From: CAZMNY01 sp964635375
GTDB taxonomy: Bacteria; Planctomycetota; Planctomycetia; Pirellulales; Pirellulaceae
Length of the DNA: 64,000 nucleotides
Direction of reading: 5' to 3'
Assembly (NCBI GenBank): GCA_964635375.1
Contig: CAZWOU010000015.1
Location: 1 to 64,000 of the forward strand
The translations under genes were made by a program, and so were the position numbers. Positions 1 through 13,571 of this stretch are shown one piece after another; the first letter of the stretch is position 1; each line of letters starts with the position of its first letter. The notes beneath the pieces are model-generated. The model did no database searches and had not been told where the DNA came from. It saw only the letters and a program-made list of their open reading frames with translations.

Positions 1-564
1 CAGGTGGAAGGTGCGACCAATCCTCGGCGGCGTCGAGATCGCCGTTGCCGTCGGTCAGAAGCAGAATGCCCGCTACCGGCCGACCTCGATACCGCTGAGC
101 GACCGACGTGAGCGCGGCTGCCAGCGACGTGCCTCGTCCGTCGAAGGTGAGGCCCTCAAAGGAATCGACCGAACTCAGTCGAGTGTCGAATTGATAGTTG
201 CGTACGTCGAAATCCTGACCAGCACGAATTCGCCAAGCCTGTCTCTCGGCCAGCATGCGCCGCATCGCCTCGCCCCGTGTCGCGGTCGCATCGCGGTCTC
301 GCAACTGAAGACTCCGGCTGTTGTCCGCCATCACGATGAACAAGTTGGCTCCGGGCCGCGGTCGCCGCCCCAAGAAAAGCGGCTCCAGAATCGCCAAAGC
401 TAAGACCACGAACGCCAAGCACTTCAACGCGGCCGAGAAAAGCACGATTGGCTTGCGAACGGGACCAACCGTCACCGCCCACCAAACAAGTCCGGCGGCG
501 ATCGCCACTAAACCGATGACATAGGGCAACCATGCGGCGCCGCCCCATTCGTTGGGCCAAACAA

Positions 565-568
<4 letters not shown>
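1..568 (-). CDS. VWA-domain membrane protein (3' end beyond window)
   Basis: The first 189 residues are visible and the reading frame is open to the left edge. The ATG at 568 overlaps the stop of the upstream gene (ATGA), so translation is probably coupled. Two hydrophobic segments lie at about residues 12-32 and 43-65. They are followed by a von Willebrand factor A fold whose metal-binding motif D-N-S-R-S is at residues 82-86, with a later T-D-G near residue 173. Planctomycete proteins of this build are usually 700-800 residues, with a glutamine-amidotransferase-like C-terminal domain, but that part is not visible here. It is the last visible gene of the MoxR/DUF58/VWA train. The role is inferred from family: a membrane-anchored metal-dependent adhesion or assembly factor working with the MoxR ATPase. 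Substrate unknown. Confidence 0.8.
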
Positions 569-4583
<4,015 letters not shown>

Positions 4584-4587
<4 letters not shown>

Positions 4588-6674
4588 GTCGTTAAGCCTT
4601 GTTCCACGGGTCGAGAGTAGCAACCGGACAACCATGACTCGGCTGCAAGTAGGACGAGCGCAGCGACGAAGAACCACCGCCAGTAACTTTGCTCAAGCTC
4701 TAATTCACTATCTTGTTTTTGTCGTTGACGATCTAGCTTTTCGGCAATCGTCTCACTGCGGCCAAGCTGGACGCCGAACGGTTCCAGCACGCCCGGATCG
4801 AGCGCAGCGGTCGCGCTCTCGCGAACATCCAGGTTAACTGCAAACGCCGTCACCTTTTTATCGCCGACAAAATGATACTCGCCCGGCTCGCTGGTCGCCG
4901 TAAAACGACCGTCGCTGCTCAACGGAATCGAATCTCCGCCAGGCGTTTTCACATGTTCAACGGTCTTGCCTCTCTCTAGCGTCGCGGTTGCAGTGTCGCC
5001 GATGTTCAACTGTGCGGTTGTGCCTTCGTCTTCGCGTCGGTCCACCAGCCAGCTGACAAGAGGCACAAATTTCGTCGATAAAGCTAACTGACTGTCAGCG
5101 GGCGCCCACCCGCCGGCCATCACGTACAGGGCTCCATCCCCGATCGTCTTTTCCACGACCGCCGGATCGCCTTCATCGAACTTCGCCAGCACGGCCAGCT
5201 GTTTCTGCTCATCTGTCTCAAACGACAGTCGCCGCCGCTTCCAAAACCGAATGTTGGTAAAGTCGCTAAACCGAGGATCGGCAAACGCGGCGAACAGAGG
5301 ATGGCGAAACTCGATTTGACCCAGCATCGCGTAATCACGTTCGACGACGTCCTCCACCGTCAAACCGGGAATGTCAAGCAAGCTGGCCAAGGCTTCGGCT
5401 GTCGATTTTTCGGGCAGCACGAGAAGAGCTCGACCGCCTGAACGGATGTAAGCTTCAAGTTGAGCGGCTTGCGAGGCCTGGAGGTTCGCGCCCACAACGA
5501 CGGAGTCCGGCGATTCGTCTTGGCTGAAGACCAAAGGCTCGCTCGGTTGGTGCAAATCAAGGGTCACTTTTCGATAGGGTCCGTCCGCCAGGCCGCGTTG
5601 AAGATAGTAGCTGAGCCCCTGCGGGTCATCCGGCTTGTCAGCGCCGACATAGACGACTCGCAAGGTTCGTCGAATTGGCGCCGTCGCGTAGAATCGATTG
5701 TCGAAGTCAGCGTCATCGCCGAGCAGTTTCAAACGATTGACCTTGGCTTCCACAGGTCGTTCGAGTCGAACGACTCGCGTCTCTCCGGGCGGCGCGTAGA
5801 CGCTGACCGAATCACCCGCTTGTTCCCCGGCCGCCGTCCGCCAGGACAAGCTGAATTCCTCTCTTTCGGAATCGGAGGCGTTGCTGACTCGAACTCGAAC
5901 GCTGGCGGGATCAGCGTCCTCTTCTGCGGGCAGGATTCGCAAGGTTGCGTTCGTCGGTTTCTTAGGCGCCACACGGTGCACCGTCACCGAAACGCCGGTT
6001 GGCCATTCGTAGGACTGCAAGGCATCCAAGTTGGAGCCTTCCTGCAGGTCGCTGACTACGACGATCTCCAGCAATTCATCGGTGCGATTCTTGTCTTTGG
6101 CGGCGTCAAGGAGATCCGCGGCGGCGGCCAAGCCGGCCCCCAAGTTCGAACTGCGCCAGGATGGAGCGAGGCGTTGCATGGCCTGTTTCGCGACGCTGAC
6201 GCTTTGACTTTTCTTTCGAGAGGTTGATCCCTTTACCGGAAAGGCGCTGACGATCTCCGGCACGTCATCGTAAGAGATCAGGGCCACTTGGTCTTGCGGG
6301 CGGAGGGCATCGAGTCGCTCGGAAACGTGTTTGAGCGTCTGTTCCCACAGGTCGGGTCGCCTCATGCTTGCGCTGGTGTCGACAAGGACTACGAGACGGT
6401 TGCCGGCGGCGTGCGAAAGGTCCAGCATGGCGGCCAGTCGTTGAAATGGCCGAGAAAAAGCGAGGGCAATCAGGACGACGGCCAAGGCTCGCAAGAACAA
6501 CAGCAGCAGGTGATCGAGCCGACTTCGCTGAGTCAATCGGGGATTCGCCGGAGAGAGAAACATCAACGAACCAAACCTCTGTCGACCGCGCGGCGTCTTC
6601 CGCAACAAGTGGAAAGCAAGCGGAAGACCGATCGCGAATAGGCCGAATAAATAAGCCGGGAAGAGTACGCTCAT
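4584..6674 (-). CDS. BatA-type protein with VWA domain (aerotolerance-regulator N-terminal family)
   Basis: This 696-residue membrane protein begins with the BatA N-terminal domain (MSVLFPAYLFGLFAIGLPL, then residues 54-78 as a second membrane segment). A VWA domain follows, with a complete MIDAS motif D-T-S-A-S at residues 99-103. A long extracytoplasmic region comes next, and a final membrane segment lies at about 668-686. Both ends overlap neighbours by the ATGA arrangement (start 6674, stop at 4584), so it sits in the middle of a translationally coupled set. In other bacteria BatA proteins work with MoxR ATPases and DUF58 proteins in envelope stress tolerance. The exact role in planctomycetes is unknown. 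Confidence 0.88.
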
Positions 6675-7639
6675 TGGACATCTCCCGCTCGTATCTGGCC
6701 TCGACGTTGAATCTGGCGCCTCTTGCCCTGTCGCGTGGTCAGGAATTCGTGCAAGAACACGTCAACGGGTTCGTCGGTGTGCAGTGTAATAAGGTCCGCT
6801 CCAACAGTCCCCGCCAGGTCGTCCAGTTGCTCGCTATGTTCTTGGAACCGTCGCAGATACTTCTCGCGAGCGGCGACAGGGTCTACGTACAACTGTCGAT
6901 TGTTCTCCATATCAAAGAACATGGTCGGATCATCGAACGCAAACGTCGATTCGGCTCGGTCCAACACGCGCAACAGAATGACGTCGTGCCCGTGGGTCCG
7001 CAGTTGACGCAGCGGCCTCGCGATCGAGTCGATCGGCGTCAGGAAATCGGTCATCAAGAGGACCATTCCCCGTTTGGAAACCGTCCGGGCAAGCTGTTCA
7101 AGAGGTTGGGCCAGATCGGTGTGAGCGCCGTCGGAGGGCGTTTCCAAGGCGGACAGAAGTCGGTGTAAGTGGCCTGAACGGTAACGAGGCGGAATCACAT
7201 GCCGAACTTCTTCGTCAAAAACGGATAGGCCGACGGCGTCCCGTTGCGTGATCAAGAAATAGCTGATTGTCGCTGCGACTGTGCGAACGTAGTCCGCCTT
7301 GGTGTAATCAGCAGAGCCGAAGTCCATCGAACGGCTCAGATCGACGAGCAAGTGGCAGCGCAGGTTCGTTTCATCCTCAAACCGTTTGATGTAGTAGCGA
7401 TCTGTTCGCGCGAAGAGTCGCCAATCGAGATATCGCAAATCATCGCCGGGCGAGTATTCTCGGTACTCACTAAACTCAACGGAGAACCCGTGGAAGGGGC
7501 TGCGGTGAAGTCCGCTCAGAAACCCTTCCATCACAGCCTTGGCGCGCAGTTCCAAGTTCTTGATTCGCATCAGCGCGGACTGATCAATCATCAACGACTT
7601 CGCTGAGGGAGTTTGCGCGTTGTCAGGTGAATTGGGCAT
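6671..7639 (-). CDS. DUF58 domain protein
   Basis: The protein has 322 residues. The DUF58 signature is clear: E-Y-R-E-Y-S-P-G-D-D followed by Y-L-D-W-R-L-F-A-R-T near residues 58-80. It then leads into a VWA-like fold with D-L-S-R-S near residue 97. No signal peptide or membrane segment is seen, so it is probably cytoplasmic. DUF58 proteins are the standard partner of MoxR ATPases, and here the gene lies 99 bases downstream of moxR and overlaps the BatA-like gene. Likely role: adaptor or substrate-presenting VWA protein for the MoxR chaperone. Confidence 0.92.
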   Translation of the reverse strand: MPNSPDNAQTPSAKSLMIDQSALMRIKNLELRAKAVMEGFLSGLHRSPFHGFSVEFSEYREYSPGDDLRYLDWRLFARTDRYYIKRFEDETNLRCHLLVDLSRSMDFGSADYTKADYVRTVAATISYFLITQRDAVGLSVFDEEVRHVIPPRYRSGHLHRLLSALETPSDGAHTDLAQPLEQLARTVSKRGMVLLMTDFLTPIDSIARPLRQLRTHGHDVILLRVLDRAESTFAFDDPTMFFDMENNRQLYVDPVAAREKYLRRFQEHSEQLDDLAGTVGADLITLHTDEPVDVFLHEFLTTRQGKRRQIQRRGQIRAGDVQ

Positions 7640-7738
7640 TGATGGCTAGTGGCTATAGTTTCGCGGGGTTGCTTGCGGTGTGGCCTTCAGGAGAGGCGGG
7701 CCGCAATTTTGGGCTGCCATTCGGTGCTCAATCGAGCG

Positions 7739-8797
7739 TCATTCGATTGGCGGAGGAACGTGGTCAATCAGTTGGTCGATCACCTTCTCGACGGTGACGC
7801 CTTCAGCCTCGGCGCGATAGCCGACCAGCACTCGGTGCCTGAGCGTGCAATGGGCAAGCGCGGTAATGTCGTCGGGCCCAACATGGTTTCGACCCGCCAG
7901 GAGGGCGCGCGCCTTGGCGCCCAGCACAAGGCATTGGGCGGCCCGCAGCCCGGCGCCCCAGCTGACCCAACGCGAGACGAAGTCGGGCGCGTCGTTGGTC
8001 GATGGCCGGCTTGCCGCCGCCAGCCGAACCGCGTAGCGAACAAGCTCCTCGGCAACGGGAACCTGGCGAACAATCTCGTGGAACGACCTCACATCCTCGC
8101 CGCTGAACAGCGCCTCAATGGGCTCCGGCGCCTTCGAAGTTGTCGACTGAACAACGGCAACTTCATCGTCCTCGGGCAGATAGTCGATCAGCACGTTGAA
8201 CATGAACCGGTCCAGTTGCGCTTCCGGCAGCGGATAGGTGCCTTCCATCTCAATTGGGTTTTGAGTCGCGAGAACGAAGAAAGGTTCGTCGAGTTTGTAG
8301 CGCACTCCGGCGGCAGTGACTTGGTGCTCTTGCATTGCTTCGAGCAGAGCTGCTTGAGTCTTGGGCGGAGTGCGATTGATTTCGTCAGCCAGCAAAACGT
8401 TGGCGAATACGGGCCCCTTGACGAAGTGCATCCGCCGCGTGCCGTCTTCGGACTCTTCAAGTATCTCGGTCCCCGTGATGTCCGCCGGCATCAGGTCGGG
8501 CGTGAACTGGATACGATGAAACTGAAGCTCAAAGATCTGCGCGATTGAGTGAACCAGAAGCGTCTTGGCCAGGCCGGGCGCACCGGTAATCAAGCAGTGG
8601 CCGCCGGAAAACAAGCAGATCAACAACTGCTCGATGACCTCCTTTTGCCCGACAATCACCTTGGACAGTTCGGCATCAATCTGATCGCGGCTGTTGCGGA
8701 TCCGCTCCACAACCTGTTGTTGCACTTCAAATGAATCAACGCTCACAAGTTTCTCTCCGCATTCAAGAAGTTGTTTGTCAACAGCTGGAAGTGTCAT
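7739..8797 (-). CDS. MoxR-family AAA+ ATPase
   Basis: The protein has 352 residues. The Walker A motif G-A-P-G-L-A-K-T is at residues 72-79 and Walker B (L-L-A-D-E-I-N) ends near 141, followed by the sensor-1 segment (LATQNPIEMEGTYPLPEAQ) and the conserved DRFMF. The whole is a normal-length MoxR ATPase. These act as chaperone-like remodelers that load or assemble VWA-domain proteins. Here three VWA or DUF58 genes follow directly downstream and are the likely clients. No transmembrane segment is seen. The gene symbol is left empty because several paralogs are usual in planctomycetes. Confidence 0.94.
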   Translation of the reverse strand: MTLPAVDKQLLECGEKLVSVDSFEVQQQVVERIRNSRDQIDAELSKVIVGQKEVIEQLLICLFSGGHCLITGAPGLAKTLLVHSIAQIFELQFHRIQFTPDLMPADITGTEILEESEDGTRRMHFVKGPVFANVLLADEINRTPPKTQAALLEAMQEHQVTAAGVRYKLDEPFFVLATQNPIEMEGTYPLPEAQLDRFMFNVLIDYLPEDDEVAVVQSTTSKAPEPIEALFSGEDVRSFHEIVRQVPVAEELVRYAVRLAAASRPSTNDAPDFVSRWVSWGAGLRAAQCLVLGAKARALLAGRNHVGPDDITALAHCTLRHRVLVGYRAEAEGVTVEKVIDQLIDHVPPPIE

Positions 8798-8834
8798 TGT
8801 TGCCAGAGTCCCGCCGACTCTCCAGCACTCGACG

Positions 8835-9701
8835 CTAATGCGTCATTGCGTAGGTCACGATATTGATGCCGAGCGGATAGGCTGACTTCTCCGAGAACTC
8901 GTGGAAATACCATTCGCTCAACCCCTCCCGCTCCCAGCCATCGCCCAGGTCGGTGTTGTGGCAGACAATGGCCATCATCCGACCTTGGTCGTCAAAAATG
9001 CCTTGGTAATGGACCTCTTCCGAGCCGGGCCGCTCCCAAGTAATTCCGTAAGCACGGCCTCGAATCGCCGCGTTGATGGAAGGTATCTGCGGTTTTTCCT
9101 TGAGGTCGTAGACGCAGTGAAAGATGTCGTGGTCCAAGGGCAACTCTTGCAGTTTCTTGTTAGGAAAAACTCGCTCAAGTTCGAAGGCGAAATTGTCGTA
9201 TTCGCGGTCTGCCCAAAAGTCATCAACCATCATGAACCCGCCGTTCAGCAAGTAGCGGCGAAGCGCCTTCACTTCATCGTCGCTCAAGATCATGCTGCCA
9301 GGCTCGCAAACATAGATGAATGGGTAGTCGAATAATTCGGCGTCAGTTAGCTCCAAGACAATGGGCTTGGGGTTCACTTTTAGCGAGGTCAGTTGTTGCA
9401 GGCGAAAGGAGAAATTCAAGTCGCTGTCGGGTCGATCAGTCGCCCACTTGCCGCGACGCCGGTCGTCGTACTGTGACGTATAGCGGATTCTGACGAACGT
9501 GAAGACGTCCTTTGAGAACTCCTTGTTCATTTCCCAGTCTGGCACGCCTCGTCGGTCTTCGATGGTGAAGTCGTCGTTCACCATTTGCCTGCGAGAGCGG
9601 CGGTCGGCGTACTGGGCCGCGCAGACCCCGACCAACACGACGCCTGCAAGCGCGATCAGCGAGGCCACAACGCCGCGACGGCGATCGAATGAGTGCTTCA
9701 T
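8835..9701 (-). CDS. DUF4159 domain protein
   Basis: The protein has 288 residues with an N-terminal membrane segment or signal anchor at about 10-30. The body has the DUF4159 pattern: F-V-R-I-R-Y-T-S, then DLNFSFRLQQLTSLKVNP, FIYVCEPGSM, and a later GGFMMVDDFW. It resembles a glutamine-amidotransferase-like fold seen next to MoxR genes in planctomycetes. Its ATG overlaps the stop of the upstream TPR/HExxH gene by four bases. Function is unknown. The context suggests a periplasmic or membrane-bound partner of the MoxR-VWA system. Confidence 0.88.
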   Translation of the reverse strand: MKHSFDRRRGVVASLIALAGVVLVGVCAAQYADRRSRRQMVNDDFTIEDRRGVPDWEMNKEFSKDVFTFVRIRYTSQYDDRRRGKWATDRPDSDLNFSFRLQQLTSLKVNPKPIVLELTDAELFDYPFIYVCEPGSMILSDDEVKALRRYLLNGGFMMVDDFWADREYDNFAFELERVFPNKKLQELPLDHDIFHCVYDLKEKPQIPSINAAIRGRAYGITWERPGSEEVHYQGIFDDQGRMMAIVCHNTDLGDGWEREGLSEWYFHEFSEKSAYPLGINIVTYAMTH

Positions 9702-12583
9702 GGGCTTTGTTCCTTGTTCTCCTTAACCTCCTTGGCAGGCAGAGGTTTCGCACCTCGCTGCCCGTCGCCGCCCGATTGCCCCTTGTCCTCGGTTTTTGAC
9801 TTGGGATCCTTGATCTCGCCCGCGGGAGGACTTAGTGGCTCGGCCGGCTTCTTCTCGCTCGGCTTGGGCTCGGCCGGCTTCTTCTCGCTCGGCTTGGGCT
9901 CGGCCGGCTTCTTCGCGGCCGGCTTGGGCACGGCTGGCTTCTTCTCGGCCGGCTTGGGCACGGCTGGATTCTTTGCGCTTGCCGGTTGCTTCTCCTGTTC
10001 GGCCTCCACGATGCGGCGGAGCAGGCGGTGGGCGTCAAGATACCGCGGCGCCTCTTCCAAGGCTTGCAAGACTCGTCGCTTGGCGGAGACTCGATCGCCT
10101 TGTTTCTCTAGCAAGAGGGCCAACCGATAACTGACGTCCGCGGGATCGATCGGGCCCAGCGCGGCCAGCGACTCAAGCGCGTGAATGGCCTCTTCCTTGT
10201 CGTCCGACATCTCGGCGACGCGGGCCCGCTGTTGTTGCAGGTCGGCGCGCAGCGGATTCACCGCGAGCGACTTTCTCACGAACGTCTTAGCCGCGCCCCA
10301 ATCTTCGTCTTCGACGAGTAGCTGGGTTATCCTCAACAACGCCTCCAGATCATTATTGGAGATTTCGCACCAGTTCTCGAGCGCTTTCAGTTCGGCTGCT
10401 CGGTCCTTCAATCCGCGCTCCACTCGAACGAGCAGCTTGGCAGGGCTCATCGCGCTGCGATCGTTGGGAAATCGTTGTTGCAGATCTTGCAGAGTCTGCT
10501 TCGCCTCCTCCCACTCCTCGGCTTGAATCAGGCCAAAGGCCAAGGCGATCAGGCCCCAGTAGTTATTGGGATGGGCGGAATTCCAGGCGATCACTTGCTC
10601 GGCGCTCGCCAGCCGCTCTTCTGGCTTCGCAAAATCAACTTTTGGCGCCAACGACTCAGCTCGTGATTTGGCGAACTCGGCGAACGCCTTGTCGAACTGT
10701 TCGCCGCCGCCAGTGTATCTCGACAGGGACTCGTTGATCGGCATGCCGACATTCAAGTCGTCCAGCACTTGCAACAGCGTCTTGAACCCATGTTGCTTGA
10801 CGAGGAATTCAACGACGAGCGACGATTGATAATAGGCAAACTGCAAATGGTTGGCTGAGGCCGGGCGGAGAAAAGCGCTGCTCAGTTCGCTGACGGGCGT
10901 CAGTTCTCCACCCAAAACCATCTCCCGATACTCGGGCGACATCGTCTGTCCCCATGCCGGGTTACGCTGCCGCTCTTCGTAAACCGAAATGCCTTCACTT
11001 AGCCAACGAGGCATGCGGTTGGACGTCTTCTGCAAAGTGACAACGTGGCAGTACTCGTGCCACAAAACGGCCTCCCAGTTCGTCGGATTGGAAGTCTGCG
11101 AGGCCGGGCTATTGGCGGTGATAACCTGGCCGAAACAAACGCCGAGAAATCCGACTCCGCCCGGCAATCCGAACGTACGAATGGCAAAATCCGCCTGCCG
11201 CGGAAAGATCTCCACGATGACTGGTTCGCGCAAAACGACTTGGTACTTCTTGACGAGCTTTTCTCGAGCTTCAATAAGCAGCGCCAAAACATCTTTGCCG
11301 TAGATATCGGCTTCGCGCCGATCCATCCGCACCCACAATCCATCCGCATTGAGCGTCTTGAATTTCTGAATTTCGTCATGCAGAGAAACCAAGTTGTGAG
11401 CAACGACGCTGTATCCGTCTTCTTGATTAACTTCGTTGGCCAGCTTCCAGCCTTCCTCCTCTTCCCCCAACCGCAGCAAGTCTTGGCACAACTGAAGTTT
11501 CGCAGGCAGAAAGTCCTCTTGCATCGCCAGCGCCGACCTTTGATGGTCCGCACCCTCTTGGAAGCGATACTTCCGCGACAACTTGCGACCAATTCGATGA
11601 TCGACTTCCGGGTTGTTCGATCGATACTTCAGTGCTCGCGCTCGATGCTGTTCCTGCAATTTCGGTTCGGCCTGCAAGTGTGCGATGACCGCCTTAAGCG
11701 CCCAGCCGGCTGATTGATGGGGATTCACCTTATGGGCTTTGGCGATCGTCTTCAAAGCCTCGGCGTAACGCTCGCTGTCGATAAGCCGTTCGGCAACCAG
11801 GATGAGGGCGTCGCAGTGGCGCGGGTTCAGCTCAAGCGCCTTCTCGATCGCTTCGCTGGCCGCTTCTCCGTCGCTATCAGCGAGTGCTCTGGCGAGCCCA
11901 AAATAGGCGTCGGCTCGAGTCTCGTCTAACTTGACGGCGCGACGGAATTCTTGGGCGGCCAACTGAAAATCGTGTTTGGCCAGCGCGAGCTCGCCGCTGG
12001 CGAGATAAGGTTCCGGCGACTTCACGTCATCCTTCTTGGCCTTGTCATAAAACAGCTCCAAGACCTGACGAGGGTCGGCGTTGCGAAAGAGGAAGTAGCG
12101 GCCGAGCGCCACGCGGCTCGTCGTGTCGCTGTATCGGCGGGGCCGATCTCGGGCCAGGGCTTCCAGTTCCAACAAACTCTTTTGGGCCAACTCGGCCTCG
12201 CCGTGAAGGCGGTAGGTGATGAATGCCACCCAGCGCAGCGGCAGGTCGGTCGTGTAGCGCTTCAGCGCAGCGTCCACCGTCAGCTTTGCTTGATCGTAGA
12301 GCCCCAGCGACAACTCGGCTTCAATCTTCAGAACCCGCCAAGCATCACGCCATTCGCCTGCCTCGATGCCCTTCGTCGTCGCTTCCAGGCACTCCTTGTA
12401 TTCGCCTCGCCAGTACAACTTCTGGGCGTTCAGCAAATCATCGGCATAGTTCGGCCCAGCCAAACCACAAATCACGATGAGGGCGACGCAAATAATTCCG
12501 CGAGAACGGAGTTGCCACCGGGATCGCAAGGAAGCGCTAGGGCAAGCGGAACTGGCCATCCATTCACCTTTTGCCAACGGCAT
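9698..12583 (-). CDS. TPR protein with HExxH (peptidase MA-like) domain and Lys/Pro-rich tail
   Basis: The protein has up to 961 residues; an ATG eight codons in (12559) is also possible. A signal-peptide-like segment lies near residues 28-46. Tetratricopeptide-like repeats fill about 50-400. A gluzincin-type site H-E-Y-C-H is at residues 509-513, followed by R-W-L-S-E-G-I-S-V-Y-E-E, which supplies a plausible third zinc ligand. More TPRs follow at 650-880, then a Lys/Pro/Glu-rich tail of roughly 10-residue repeats (9839-9975). It is the first gene of the MoxR-VWA train. Whether the protease is active is inferred from the intact motif. The tail looks like a flexible, positively charged linker or cell-surface attachment segment. 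Confidence 0.85.
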   Translation of the reverse strand: MPLAKGEWMASSACPSASLRSRWQLRSRGIICVALIVICGLAGPNYADDLLNAQKLYWRGEYKECLEATTKGIEAGEWRDAWRVLKIEAELSLGLYDQAKLTVDAALKRYTTDLPLRWVAFITYRLHGEAELAQKSLLELEALARDRPRRYSDTTSRVALGRYFLFRNADPRQVLELFYDKAKKDDVKSPEPYLASGELALAKHDFQLAAQEFRRAVKLDETRADAYFGLARALADSDGEAASEAIEKALELNPRHCDALILVAERLIDSERYAEALKTIAKAHKVNPHQSAGWALKAVIAHLQAEPKLQEQHRARALKYRSNNPEVDHRIGRKLSRKYRFQEGADHQRSALAMQEDFLPAKLQLCQDLLRLGEEEEGWKLANEVNQEDGYSVVAHNLVSLHDEIQKFKTLNADGLWVRMDRREADIYGKDVLALLIEAREKLVKKYQVVLREPVIVEIFPRQADFAIRTFGLPGGVGFLGVCFGQVITANSPASQTSNPTNWEAVLWHEYCHVVTLQKTSNRMPRWLSEGISVYEERQRNPAWGQTMSPEYREMVLGGELTPVSELSSAFLRPASANHLQFAYYQSSLVVEFLVKQHGFKTLLQVLDDLNVGMPINESLSRYTGGGEQFDKAFAEFAKSRAESLAPKVDFAKPEERLASAEQVIAWNSAHPNNYWGLIALAFGLIQAEEWEEAKQTLQDLQQRFPNDRSAMSPAKLLVRVERGLKDRAAELKALENWCEISNNDLEALLRITQLLVEDEDWGAAKTFVRKSLAVNPLRADLQQQRARVAEMSDDKEEAIHALESLAALGPIDPADVSYRLALLLEKQGDRVSAKRRVLQALEEAPRYLDAHRLLRRIVEAEQEKQPASAKNPAVPKPAEKKPAVPKPAAKKPAEPKPSEKKPAEPKPSEKKPAEPLSPPAGEIKDPKSKTEDKGQSGGDGQRGAKPLPAKEVKENKEQSP
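9838..9975 (-). repeat. 30-base tandem repeat coding for Lys/Pro/Glu tail
   Basis: Roughly 30-base units encode about four and a half copies of a KPAEPKPSEK-like decapeptide near the C-terminus of the TPR/HExxH protein. The first two copies are nearly identical and later ones have diverged. Confidence 0.85.
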
Positions 12584-13056
12584 AGCGGGACCTGGACAAA
12601 AGCCAACTCACGATGGCGTCCATTTTCACCCGACCATTTCAAACAGGGTCAACCCTTCATTGTAGGGTAACTGGCCAGCCGCGGGCAACGGAAACCCATT
12701 TCGCTCGAATGGACCCTTGTTTTGCCGCCCCTTGTTTCATCGCCGCGTCATCGCGTCGCCCAAAAAAGCTCGCTCTACGGAAATGATGTAACACCGTGAC
12801 GTGACGCCGTGAGCTGACGCTGTGACGGCATGGCTCCCTTGACCCATCGGGCGATTCGTACGTACTCTCACCACCTACAACCCAGGCAAAGCCCATGCGC
12901 GGGGTTGGAGTTCCCCCAAGCTGGAGAGACGTTTTCCTCCGGGAAAGTCAGGCAATTGCCGAGACCTTCCTACCACTGGACTCGACAAAAAAATCGCGCG
13001 GCCGGGACAGCCGCGCGATTTGTGGTGGTTATCGCCTGAGCCTTGCTGAGGTGAGC
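12584..13056. other. Intergenic region with one terminator
   Basis: I see no credible gene here. It carries the upstream region of the minus-strand TPR/HExxH gene, a cluster of short GTGACG/CTGACG-type repeats near 12795-12830, and the terminator of the VOC gene at 12987-13021. Confidence 0.6.
12987..13021 (-). terminator. Rho-independent terminator of the VOC gene
   Basis: On the minus strand a perfect 10-bp stem (ATCGCGCGGC with its complement) surrounds a 7-base loop and is followed by at least six T. It lies 36 bases past the stop at 13057. Confidence 0.85.
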
Positions 13057-13449
13057 TCAATCGCAGCGGCCCAGCGGTTGCCAGAGACCAATGATGTTGT
13101 CCTCTGAATCTTTGACTTGGGCATAAATCCCCATGTCGCCGACTTGGTGGGGGCCCATCACGTTCGACCCGCCAGCCGCCTCAACATCTTTGACCCGCTG
13201 CTCGCGTGAATCCACTTCTACCACAATCACGGGAGAGGTGGCGCCTTGGGGGCCGCGAGGATAGGCTCCGCCGTTCACTCCGCCCGGTTTCTTCGGCTCG
13301 AAATGTTCGTCGACCTCCGTCGTGATCAGGAACGTGTAGGGCATCTCGCCGGGAGCCGGCATGAACTGCCAACCAAACACGCTCCCGTAGAACTTCTCCA
13401 TTCGCTCCTTTTCCGAATAGGGCACTTCAAAGTGGCAAATGCGATCCAT
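13057..13449 (-). CDS. VOC-family (glyoxalase-fold) protein
   Basis: The protein has 130 residues, a normal length for a single VOC chain. It opens with M-D-R-I-C-H-F-E-V-P-Y and has the metal-ligand-like pattern H6 plus a terminal-half G-I-Y-A-Q-V-K-D-S-E segment and D-N-I-I-G-L-W-Q-P-L, typical of the PhnB/27-kDa antigen-like subgroup. No signal peptide is seen, so it is cytoplasmic. It has its own terminator and appears monocistronic. The substrate cannot be told from sequence; VOC proteins include dioxygenases, lyases and drug-binding proteins. Confidence 0.88.
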   Translation of the reverse strand: MDRICHFEVPYSEKERMEKFYGSVFGWQFMPAPGEMPYTFLITTEVDEHFEPKKPGGVNGGAYPRGPQGATSPVIVVEVDSREQRVKDVEAAGGSNVMGPHQVGDMGIYAQVKDSEDNIIGLWQPLGRCD

Positions 13450-13571
13450 GATGGTTCCCCATATTTACAGCTCGTGTACAAAAACGTAAAGCCGCGATTT
13501 TCTCAAACTGCTTCGCGCCGCACCAGTTTGGGTTCATGGCGAGGCGCCTCCTCCTGGATTCGCTTCGCAGG